A stretch of 5,061 nt of DNA, taken from Eubacteriales bacterium (GTDB lineage Bacteria; Bacillota; Clostridia; Christensenellales; CAG-138). Under the pieces are notes generated by a model that worked only from the letters and a program-made list of their open reading frames with translations, did no database searches and was not told the origin of the DNA. Shown here in pieces: positions 1 to 5,061 of this stretch. Position numbers and translations under genes: made by a program. The stretch is taken from positions 1 to 5,061 of the forward strand of contig JAQVML010000146.1 of NCBI GenBank assembly GCA_028703645.1, read 5' to 3'. The first letter of the stretch is position 1, and the number at the start of each line of letters is the position of its first letter.

Positions 1-439
1 AGTAGAGATAATCCAGCAGCGAAATACTCAGGTAGAAATACTTCGGCTCAATCCCCTCCGGCGGCGCTGCAGAGGAGACGATGGAAAACGTTTCGTCGCA
101 AAGCGTATAGATCAAGAATCCTTTTATTTTGCCAAATCCCTTATACTTATCCAGCATGGATAACCCGTAAAAAAGATGTCTTGCATTCACGAGCAGGCTC
201 AGAATCAAAGCTTCCAGCGGATGAAACGCCGTCGTGAGCAGCGTGATGGCGACAAACTGCATACTCCCGCAGAAAGCAACCGCGCTCATGAGAACGGACC
301 ACTTCGGGCCGTAACCTTTTTCCAGCATCAGCATGCCATATGCGATGCCCAACACGAGAAATCCTGCGAGTACGGGTAGCGTATGCGGAAACGCGGCTGA
401 AAGCGCGGAAATAAACTTGTGTTTTCTGGTAGTCTCCAA
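1..439 (-). CDS. azlC: AzlC family branched-chain amino acid permease/exporter, N-terminal part (3' end beyond window)
   Basis: This is an integral membrane protein of the AzlC family. With a small partner (AzlD), these proteins move branched-chain amino acids across the cytoplasmic membrane; Corynebacterium BrnF and Bacillus AzlC are known members. I translated 146 codons from a TTG start at 439. Family hallmarks are visible: a hydrophobic segment at about residues 20-39 (LPVLAGFLVLGIAYGMLMLE), the FCGSMQF stretch at 56-62, LVNARHLFYGLS at 83-94, and CDETF at 114-118. The full family length is about 230 residues, so roughly the last 80-90 and any azlD lie off the left edge. The TTG is chosen because a near-perfect ribosome binding site (GAGGTGAT) sits 3 nt upstream and no in-frame ATG occurs before residue 36, which is already inside the first membrane segment. 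It is the last gene seen in a leucine/valine biosynthesis cluster, which fits a role in export or balance of the products. Export rather than import is inference. Confidence 0.9.
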   Translation of the reverse strand, partial: METTRKHKFISALSAAFPHTLPVLAGFLVLGIAYGMLMLEKGYGPKWSVLMSAVAFCGSMQFVAITLLTTAFHPLEALILSLLVNARHLFYGLSMLDKYKGFGKIKGFLIYTLCDETFSIVSSAAPPEGIEPKYFYLSISLLDYLY

Positions 440-442
440 GGA

Positions 443-450
443 ATCACCTC
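443..450 (-). promoter_or_regulatory. Ribosome binding site of azlC
   Basis: The minus strand reads GAGGTGAT followed by TCC and then TTG. The eight bases match the complement of the conserved 16S rRNA 3' end (GGAGGTGATC) without mismatch. This decides the TTG start of azlC at 439. Confidence 0.75.
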
Positions 451-458
451 ATATCATA

Positions 459-507
459 TCAAATAAAACCCAAATACAAAACAGCCGACGGGTGATCGCC
501 GCCGGTT
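459..507 (-). terminator. Probable intrinsic terminator between the ATPase gene and azlC
   Basis: On the minus strand the arm AACCGGCGG (507-499) can pair with CCGTCGGCT (491-483) across a 7-nt loop. This gives a mostly G-C stem with one A-C mismatch and one G-T wobble. It is followed by CTGTTTTGTATTT and, a little later, TTTTATTT. The T tract is interrupted by G, so termination may be partial. It lies 42 nt after the ATPase stop and about 44 nt before the azlC start, so it could end the main operon or reduce read-through into azlC. No convincing promoter for azlC is seen: a TATGAT at about 453-458 sits so close to the ribosome binding site that a transcript from it would lose the site. Confidence 0.5.
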
Positions 508-548
508 GCCTTGTAGATTATGTGTGTAAAATGCGCCGTAATTCTGTC

Positions 549-1820
549 TCATTCATCCAGAATTGACGCGCCTTTTTGAACCCGGGCTGCCGCCCACTCG
601 ACAAACTGCTTTGCGGCTCTGGGAGACCTTCCGCCTGCGCGAATCGCCCAGCGAACCGCGCCAAGCTCAAGCTCTTCTGTCGTGATCGGGAGCGCTCGCT
701 CTTGCGCGAGTGCGCGCACAATAGAAAGATACTGTGCCTGATCCGGCGCAAAGAAGTTCACCGTTTGATCGAAACGATCGTAGAGCGAAAGCTTCTCCTG
801 CTTTGTGTCGCCCGCGTGTACGTCGTCCACGTCTACACTCCGTTCGGAAAACGATTCTTTGACCAAATGGCGGCGATTGCTCGTCGCGTAGATGCGACAG
901 TTTTCCGGCCTCGCGACCACGCCGCCTTCCAGCACGGATTTAAGCGCGGAAAAGCTAGCATCGTCGGTCGAAAACGAAAGATCGTCCAGAAACAAGATGA
1001 ATCGCAAAGGCACCTCGCGCAGTCGCTCCATGATCTCTGGAAACTGCGGAATGCTCTCCTTCGTGACTTCGACAATGCGAAGCCCTTGGTCGCGATACTC
1101 GTTTGCGAGCGCTTTGATCGTGCTGCTCTTCCCCGTTCCGCGATCTCCGTAGAGCAGGAGATTCCCGCCGCCGCGTTTTTCGACAAAATCTCGCGTATTC
1201 GCCGCGACAAGACCGCGCTCGTACTCATACGATTTCAGGTCGATAAGGCGAATCGGATCGGGATGGCGAATGCCAATGAGCGCGCGATCCCAGCGAAACG
1301 CGCCATATTGCGCGAAGATGCCATAACCGTTCTTATGATAGAATTCTTGCAGCCCGGCGAGTACAGCGGGTACTCCGGCTTGAAAAAACTTGCTCTGAGC
1401 GGCGTATTCCGGCATGTTGGAGACGAGTTCACGCTCCTGCGATTCCGCGTGCGCGAGAACCACTTGCTTGAGCTGCTTTGCGGAAACGTTGGAGATCGAT
1501 ACCATCGCTTCCAGATCAAACGCCGCGGCGTTTCGCATTACTTGATCCAGCTCGCCCTTGTCCTGTTGCGATGCCGCGCGGGAAAAGGCGTTGTCGTCGT
1601 ATCGCAACAGCTTTTCCAGATGCAGCGAGAAGTCGAGCGCGTTCTCCACCTGACTAAGGCTTTGCAGAAACGCGCCGTAGCTCGCGCAAAACGCCTCGGC
1701 GACGCCGCTTTGCGCGGCGTCCAGCGTGCGCGCAAAGCGGGTAACCGTTTCATCTAATAAAATGGCACGGTAGACCGTCAAGGATTTTAGTTGAAGGTTT
1801 ACCTTTGATAAATCGCTCAA
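549..1820 (-). CDS. COG2607/DUF815 family AAA+ ATPase, role unknown
   Basis: The product is a predicted cytoplasmic ATP-binding protein of 423 residues, a usual length for clostridial DUF815 (COG2607) members. The first ~170 residues look helical and poorly conserved. The family signature follows: AFRWD (174-178), the P-D-P-I-x-L-x-D-L stretch (188-196) and then the AAA+ core. Walker A is GDRGTGKS (225-232), Walker B is FILFLDD (274-280), sensor 1 is YATSNRRHL (311-319), LSLYDRF (344-350) carries a candidate arginine finger, and sensor 2 is GGRSPRAAKQF (396-406). Walker B ends in DD, as in the family, rather than the DE of classical AAA+ proteins. The acidic residue often seen after LSF is Ser here (284). 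It starts at TTG with AAGGAG 6 nt upstream, begins 45 nt after the ilvC stop with no terminator between, and is likely co-transcribed with it. Family membership is confident; no substrate or pathway is established, and a link to amino acid synthesis is only positional. Confidence 0.9.
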   Translation of the reverse strand: MSDLSKVNLQLKSLTVYRAILLDETVTRFARTLDAAQSGVAEAFCASYGAFLQSLSQVENALDFSLHLEKLLRYDDNAFSRAASQQDKGELDQVMRNAAAFDLEAMVSISNVSAKQLKQVVLAHAESQERELVSNMPEYAAQSKFFQAGVPAVLAGLQEFYHKNGYGIFAQYGAFRWDRALIGIRHPDPIRLIDLKSYEYERGLVAANTRDFVEKRGGGNLLLYGDRGTGKSSTIKALANEYRDQGLRIVEVTKESIPQFPEIMERLREVPLRFILFLDDLSFSTDDASFSALKSVLEGGVVARPENCRIYATSNRRHLVKESFSERSVDVDDVHAGDTKQEKLSLYDRFDQTVNFFAPDQAQYLSIVRALAQERALPITTEELELGAVRWAIRAGGRSPRAAKQFVEWAAARVQKGASILDE

Positions 1821-1826
1821 AACGAT

Positions 1827-1832
1827 CTCCTT
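1827..1832 (-). promoter_or_regulatory. Ribosome binding site of the ATPase gene
   Basis: The minus strand reads AAGGAG, then six bases, then TTG at 1820-1818. This supports TTG as the start, since the first in-frame ATG is residue 94, inside the gene. The 45-nt ilvC-ATPase gap contains no hairpin that I can find. Confidence 0.7.
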
Positions 1833-1865
1833 GTACTAGGGTTATTTCTTGTGATGATTTTCAAT

Positions 1866-2858
1866 TTACTTCTTCAAGAAGGTCATCTGGCTTCTGAGCT
1901 GCTGACCAACCTTGACAAGCTGGGTTTCCGCGCCCTGACGTTTCATGGCGTTGAAGTGCGGGCGACCGACGCGGTTTTCCAAAATCCAGTTGCGGGCAAA
2001 CGTGCCGTCCTGAATCTCGGTGAGCACTTTCTTCATCTCTTTGCGCGTTTCTTCGGTGATGATACGCTTGCCGGTGACGTAATCGCCGTATTCCGCCGTG
2101 TCGCTGATGGAGTAACGCATGCGTTCAAATCCACCGGCGTAGATCAGGTCTACGATCAGCTTCATCTCGTGAATGCACTCAAAGTATGCGTTCTCCGGCG
2201 CGTAACCCGCCTCAACGAGCGTTTCAAAGCCCGCCAGCATGAGTTCTGTTACACCGCCGCAGAGAACGGCCTGCTCGCCAAAGAGATCGGTTTCCGTCTC
2301 GTCGCGGAAGGTGGTCTCCAAAATACCTGCGCGCGCGCCGCCGATACCGGCTGCATACGCAAGTGCGGTTTCCTTCGCCTTGCCGGTGAAATCCTGATAG
2401 ACGGCGATCAGGTTTGGAACGCCCGCGCCGCGCTGATATTCGCTGCGTACGGTGTGGCCGGGGCCTTTGGGCGCGATCATGATGACGTCCACATTGGCGG
2501 GCGGCACGATCTGGCCGTAATGAATGTTGAAGCCGTGCGCAAAGACGAGCGTGTTGCCTTCGACAAGGCCATCTGCAATGCTCTCGGTATAGAGCGCCGC
2601 TTGCTTTTCGTCGTTGACGAGGATCATGATCACATCTGCCATCTTGGCGGCTTCTTTCGCGGTGTAGACCTTCAAACCCGCTTCTTCCGCGGCTTTCCAG
2701 GATTTGCTGCCCTGATAGAGGCCGACGATCACATTGATGCCGCTCTCTTTGAGGTTGAGCGCGTGCGCGTGTCCCTGGCTGCCGTAGCCGATGATCGCAA
2801 CGATCTTGTTCTTGAGGTGCGCGAGGTTACAGTCGCTTTCGTAGTACATCTTAGCCAT
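1866..2858 (-). CDS. ilvC: Ketol-acid reductoisomerase, class I (short form)
   Basis: This cytoplasmic enzyme isomerises and reduces acetolactate and acetohydroxybutyrate with NAD(P)H and Mg2+, the second shared step of valine, leucine and isoleucine synthesis. The 330 residues match the class I (short) form. The Rossmann motif is GYGSQGHAHALNL (24-36). Predicted catalytic and metal-binding residues are all present: H108 in FAHGFNIHYG, K131 in APKGPGHTVRSEY, D191 and E195 in ETETDLFGEQAVLCGG, E227 and E231 in YFECIHEMKLIVDL, and S252 in RYSISDTAEYGDYV. The start is ATG 2858 (MAKMYYESD), where the family begins, with GGAGG 11 nt upstream. An ATG at 2978 would add 40 residues unlike any reductoisomerase and is rejected. 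The cofactor loop reads GLYQGSKSW (46-54), with Tyr where many relatives have Arg. The gene follows ilvN, as in many ilvBNC operons, but after a long spacer. Confidence 0.97.
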   Translation of the reverse strand: MAKMYYESDCNLAHLKNKIVAIIGYGSQGHAHALNLKESGINVIVGLYQGSKSWKAAEEAGLKVYTAKEAAKMADVIMILVNDEKQAALYTESIADGLVEGNTLVFAHGFNIHYGQIVPPANVDVIMIAPKGPGHTVRSEYQRGAGVPNLIAVYQDFTGKAKETALAYAAGIGGARAGILETTFRDETETDLFGEQAVLCGGVTELMLAGFETLVEAGYAPENAYFECIHEMKLIVDLIYAGGFERMRYSISDTAEYGDYVTGKRIITEETRKEMKKVLTEIQDGTFARNWILENRVGRPHFNAMKRQGAETQLVKVGQQLRSQMTFLKK

Positions 2859-2869
2859 ATTGAATTCTT

Positions 2870-2874
2870 CCTCC
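2870..2874 (-). promoter_or_regulatory. Ribosome binding site of ilvC
   Basis: The minus strand reads TTTGGAGGAAGAATTCAAT before the ATG. The GGAGG core is 11 nt from the ATG at 2858, slightly long but usable. It fixes the start at residue MAKMYY rather than the ATG 120 nt further upstream. Confidence 0.7.
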
Positions 2875-2892
2875 AAATTAAAATGTAATCTA

Positions 2893-2971
2893 TTGCGGCA
2901 CAAGCCGTGTTGCAAAAAGGAGCTTGCCGAATTGATTCTCCGGCTATGAATACGCCGATATCCACCGGCAA
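2893..2971 (-). other. Inverted repeats in the ilvN-ilvC spacer, possible structured leader
   Basis: The 148-nt spacer (2859-3006) holds several pairable elements. An outer helix joins TTGCCG (2971-2966 on the transcript strand) with CGGCAA (2929-2924). Inside it, CGGC (2957-2954) pairs with GCCG (2944-2941), with TA/TA extending the stem over a small loop. A second hairpin pairs the ends TTGC and GCAA (2915-2912 and 2896-2893). Directly after the outer helix the transcript reads GCTCCTTTTT. The arrangement could be a leader, a processing site or a weak attenuator. None of it matches a riboswitch class that I recognise, and stability was not computed. Confidence 0.3.
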
Positions 2972-3006
2972 AATTCACGTTGTTACAGAATTTATTATTA
3001 CAGAGA

Positions 3007-3528
3007 TTATGATAGAGACTCTTGTTTGATCGCCATCACATGCGCGTTTTCAATCGCGATGGTGCCGGTTCGCACCGTCTCCTGAATGCCGTAGCGCTCC
3101 AGCATCTGCTCGAGCCTCCGCACCTGATCGGAGGTGTCCGCATATTCGACGATCAGCATCTCATGCGACACGTCGATCACCTTCGCGCCGAAGATCTTCG
3201 TAATCTGCAGCAGGTCGGAGCGGTTTTCGGAAGTCGCGTTGACCTTGAGCAGAATCAATTCCCGGTTGATAAACTCGCCTTCGGTCAAAATCTTGACTTC
3301 GATGACGTCGATGAGCTTGCAGAGCTGTTTTTCCACCTGATCGAAGATCTCTTCGTCTCCGTCCACCACGATGGTCATGCGTGAAATCGCAGGATTGCTC
3401 GTTGTGCCAACCGCGAGGCTATGAATATTATATGCCCTGCGGGAAAACAAGCCAACGACTTTATACAGGATACCCGCGTGGTTTTTCACGAGAACGGACA
3501 TCGTGAGTTTCATGGGTTTTCCTTCCAT
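3007..3528 (-). CDS. ilvN: Acetolactate (acetohydroxyacid) synthase small regulatory subunit
   Basis: This is the regulatory subunit of acetohydroxyacid synthase, which activates the catalytic subunit and confers feedback inhibition by valine. Its 173 residues are a typical length. The N-terminal ACT domain (about 7-85) has SVLVKNHAGILYKVVGLFSR and AYNIHSL. N16, G19 and N34 align with E. coli IlvH N11, G14 and N29, residues linked to valine binding, so valine sensitivity is predicted. The usual RGYN reads RAYN here (Ala32). A C-terminal ACT-like domain follows (about 88-165: REL-ILLKVNA, IFGAKVIDVS, RTGTIAIE). The start is ATG 3528, with AAGGAG exactly 6 nt upstream; a second ATG at 3513 is less well placed. 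It lies 14 nt after the leuB stop. The large subunit gene, ilvB, which normally sits immediately upstream, is absent here, so the catalytic partner must be encoded elsewhere. Confidence 0.95.
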   Translation of the reverse strand: MEGKPMKLTMSVLVKNHAGILYKVVGLFSRRAYNIHSLAVGTTSNPAISRMTIVVDGDEEIFDQVEKQLCKLIDVIEVKILTEGEFINRELILLKVNATSENRSDLLQITKIFGAKVIDVSHEMLIVEYADTSDQVRRLEQMLERYGIQETVRTGTIAIENAHVMAIKQESLS

Positions 3529-3542
3529 TCAGAACTCCTTCC

Positions 3543-4619
3543 TTACGCCGTCTCGATGAGGCGACAGACGATATCTCCCATTTGTTGTGTTCCGATCGAG
3601 GGTTTGCCTGCGGCGATATCCGCCGTACGCCAGCCTTCTTCCAGCGCGAGCTGTACCGCGCGCTCGATGGCGTTTGCCGCTTCCTGCTGATTCAGCGAGT
3701 AACGAAGCAGCATTGCGCAGGAAAGGATGGTCGCAAGCGGGTTAGCGCTGCCCGTTCCCGCAATGTCCGGCGCGGAGCCGTGAATCGGCTCATAGAGGCC
3801 CAGCGTGCCGTCGCCAAGCGAGGCCGAAGGCAGCATACCGATGGAGCCGGTGATCATGCTCGCTTCGTCGGAGAGGATGTCGCCAAACATATTGCTCGTA
3901 ACAACCACGTCAAATCGGAAAGGATTGCGCACGAGCTGCATCGCGGCGTTGTCGACGAGCATGTCGTCGTAAGCTACGTCGGGATATTCTTTTGCGAGCT
4001 TGTGCATGGTTTCGCGCCAGAGACGGGAGCTTTCCAACACGTTTGCCTTGTCGATGCTGGTGAGCTTGTTTCCACGCTTTTTTGCGGCCTCAAAGCCGAT
4101 TCTGCCGATGCGTTCCACTTCCATAACCGAATAGCGCTCGGTGTCGTATGCTTCTTCTCCGCGATCTCCTTTACTTCTGCCGCGATCGCCAAAGTAGATG
4201 CCGCCGGTGAGCTCGCGTACCATCAAAATATCCAGCCCGTTTGCCACGATCTCCGCCTTGAGCGGACATGCGTCCTTCAGCGGCGCAAACAGCACCGCGG
4301 GACGAAGGTTTGCGTACAGGCCAAGCGCCGCGCGAATGCCGAGCAAGCCCGCTTCCGGGCGAAGATTTCCCGGCAGCGTCTCCCATTTGGGGCCGCCGAC
4401 CGCGCCGAGCAGAACCGCGCTGCTGGCTTTGCAGACGCGGATGGTCTCCTCCGGCAGCGGTACGCCGGTTGCATCGATGGCGCAGCCGCCCATCAGTACA
4501 TCGTGATAGCTCAGTGCAAAACCAAATCGCTTTGCCGCTACGTTGAGTGTCTTGATGGCCTCGCCCACGATCTCCGGGCCAATGCCGTCCCCACGAATCA
4601 CCGCAATATTGTAGTTCAT
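3543..4619 (-). CDS. leuB: 3-isopropylmalate dehydrogenase
   Basis: This cytoplasmic NAD-dependent enzyme oxidises and decarboxylates 3-isopropylmalate, the third dedicated step of leucine synthesis. The product is 358 residues, the normal length. The N-terminus reads IAVIRGDGIGPEI. Substrate-binding arginines are R96 (LLGIR), R106 (ANLRP) and R135 (VRELTGG), with Y142 in GGIYFGDRG. Then come K191 (SIDKANVL), D223 (LVDNAAMQL), and metal-binding D247 and D251 (NMFGDILSDEAS). The NAD-binding stretch is EPIHGSAPDIAG, where D285 is the residue that selects NAD over NADP. The start chosen is ATG 4619, with GGAGG 8 nt upstream. An ATG two codons earlier (4625) would be only 2 nt from that site and adds Met-Gly. 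Its ribosome binding site begins in the leuD stop codon, so translation is probably coupled to leuD. Confidence 0.96.
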   Translation of the reverse strand: MNYNIAVIRGDGIGPEIVGEAIKTLNVAAKRFGFALSYHDVLMGGCAIDATGVPLPEETIRVCKASSAVLLGAVGGPKWETLPGNLRPEAGLLGIRAALGLYANLRPAVLFAPLKDACPLKAEIVANGLDILMVRELTGGIYFGDRGRSKGDRGEEAYDTERYSVMEVERIGRIGFEAAKKRGNKLTSIDKANVLESSRLWRETMHKLAKEYPDVAYDDMLVDNAAMQLVRNPFRFDVVVTSNMFGDILSDEASMITGSIGMLPSASLGDGTLGLYEPIHGSAPDIAGTGSANPLATILSCAMLLRYSLNQQEAANAIERAVQLALEEGWRTADIAAGKPSIGTQQMGDIVCRLIETA

Positions 4620-4627
4620 ACCCATTC

Positions 4628-4634
4628 CCTCCTT
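4628..4634 (-). promoter_or_regulatory. Ribosome binding site of leuB, overlapping the leuD stop codon
   Basis: The minus strand reads TAAGGAGGGAATGGGTATG. The first TAA ends leuD, and its last two bases belong to the AAGGAGG ribosome binding site. The spacing is 2 nt to the first ATG and 8 nt to the second, which favours the second as the leuB start and suggests coupling with leuD translation. Confidence 0.8.
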
Positions 4635-5061
4635 ACAGTTTGCCCGCTTTGATGGCGTTCATAAGCCCGCCCGCGGAGATGATGCCCTGAATGAACGACG
4701 GGAATGGTTCACCCTGATAGCTTTCGTTACGGGTGTGGTTTGTAATCACGCCCGTGTCAAAATCCACGCTGACCTTGTCGCCCGATTGAATCTTTTCGCT
4801 CGCCTCGGGGCATTCCACAATCGGGAGCCCGATGTTGATGGCGTTGCGGTAAAAGATTCGTGCAAATGTCGCCGCTACGACGCAGGAGATGCCGGATTCC
4901 TTGATCGAGATCGGCGCGTGCTCGCGCGAGCTGCCGCAGCCAAAGTTCTTGCCGCCGACCATGATGTCGCCCGGCTGAACTCGCTTGGAGAACTCGTTGT
5001 CGATGTCCTCCATGCAGTGCGAGGCCAGCTCTTTTGGGTCGCTCGTGGTCAGATAACGCGC
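4633..5061 (-). CDS. leuD: 3-isopropylmalate dehydratase (isomerase) small subunit, 5' end beyond window
   Basis: This is the small subunit of isopropylmalate isomerase, which with LeuC (iron-sulfur large subunit, not in the window) converts 2-isopropylmalate to 3-isopropylmalate. The frame stays open to the right edge, giving 142 codons that start within the family motif ARYLTTSDPKELASHCMED. The ATG at 5013 is internal, because the conserved ARYLTT stretch precedes it, so about 20 residues (normally ending in a D-T-D-x-I-I-P motif) are missing. The swivel-domain signature GGKNFGCGSSREHAP is present, followed by VAATFARIFYRNAINIGLP and ECPEA. The completed length of ~160 residues fits the short, stand-alone LeuD type common in Clostridia and archaea rather than the ~200-residue proteobacterial form. 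The YLTT loop corresponds to the region that recognises the substrate side chain. leuC is expected immediately upstream, to the right of the window. Confidence 0.95.
   Translation of the reverse strand, partial: ARYLTTSDPKELASHCMEDIDNEFSKRVQPGDIMVGGKNFGCGSSREHAPISIKESGISCVVAATFARIFYRNAINIGLPIVECPEASEKIQSGDKVSVDFDTGVITNHTRNESYQGEPFPSFIQGIISAGGLMNAIKAGKL

Noticed and set aside
453..458. TATGAT as a -10 promoter element for azlC
   Set aside because: Transcription would begin inside the ribosome binding site, and the sequence 16-17 nt upstream (TTGTAT or TTTGTA) is a poor -35 match.
176..566. Two small plus-strand open frames (176-379 and 333-566) opposite and upstream of azlC
   Set aside because: They overlap the clear AzlC coding sequence on the other strand, lack good ribosome binding sites, and have no recognisable protein features.
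576..1757. A 393-codon plus-strand open frame opposite the ATPase gene, with similar long ones opposite ilvC (1851-2888) and leuB (3582-4652)
   Set aside because: All three are in exact codon register with the minus-strand genes, so they stay open simply because the real genes rarely use TTA, CTA or TCA codons. Their translations look like no protein family, and the minus-strand products are unmistakable.
2924..2971. A T-box riboswitch ahead of ilvC, suggested by GGTGGATATCGGCG on the transcript strand
   Set aside because: The resemblance to the T-box core (GGTGGNACCGCG) is only partial. Just ~40 nt lie between the ilvN stop and this point, too little for a stem I and specifier loop.
2859..2978. 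A 40-residue N-terminal extension of ilvC from an ATG at 2978
   Set aside because: The extension has no similarity to reductoisomerases, whose N-terminus aligns at MAKMYYESD, and GGAGG lies directly before the ATG at 2858. The open frame in the spacer is chance.
4633..5013. The ATG at 5013 as the start of leuD
   Set aside because: The frame is open to the window edge, and the conserved ARYLTTSDPKELASHC stretch precedes this Met, so the gene is cut by the window and not short.

Overview
This window is a piece of a branched-chain amino acid gene cluster, with every gene on the minus strand and therefore transcribed from the right edge towards the left. The strong AGGAGG-type ribosome binding sites, the two TTG starts, the short class I ketol-acid reductoisomerase, the separate small isopropylmalate isomerase subunit and the DUF815-type ATPase together suggest a Firmicute (Clostridia-like) bacterium of roughly balanced to slightly high GC. 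That placement is inference; no rRNA or marker gene is present.

In transcription order: leuD (right edge, lacking its first ~20 residues), leuB, ilvN, ilvC, a COG2607/DUF815 AAA+ ATPase gene, and the N-terminal half of azlC, which runs off the left edge. The leuD-leuB and leuB-ilvN junctions are very tight (13 and 14 nt), and the leuB ribosome binding site begins inside the leuD stop codon, so these three are almost certainly one operon. A 148-nt spacer rich in inverted repeats separates ilvN from ilvC. The ATPase follows ilvC after 45 nt with no visible terminator. Between the ATPase and azlC (109 nt) there is a hairpin followed by a T-rich tract that looks like an intrinsic terminator.

Functionally, LeuD (with LeuC, not in the window) and LeuB carry out two consecutive steps of leucine synthesis. 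IlvN is the valine-sensing regulatory subunit of acetohydroxyacid synthase, and IlvC is the next enzyme of the shared valine/isoleucine/leucine pathway. AzlC belongs to the family of branched-chain amino acid transporters/exporters. The catalytic partner of IlvN (IlvB) is not adjacent, which is an unusual gap. The ATPase has no established role in this pathway and is the least understood gene here.

Most of the window is ordinary metabolism. I see no transposon, CRISPR array, tRNA or rRNA, phage gene or defence system. The points most worth checking are the ATPase placement, the orphan ilvN, the structured ilvN-ilvC spacer, and the cofactor loop of IlvC.
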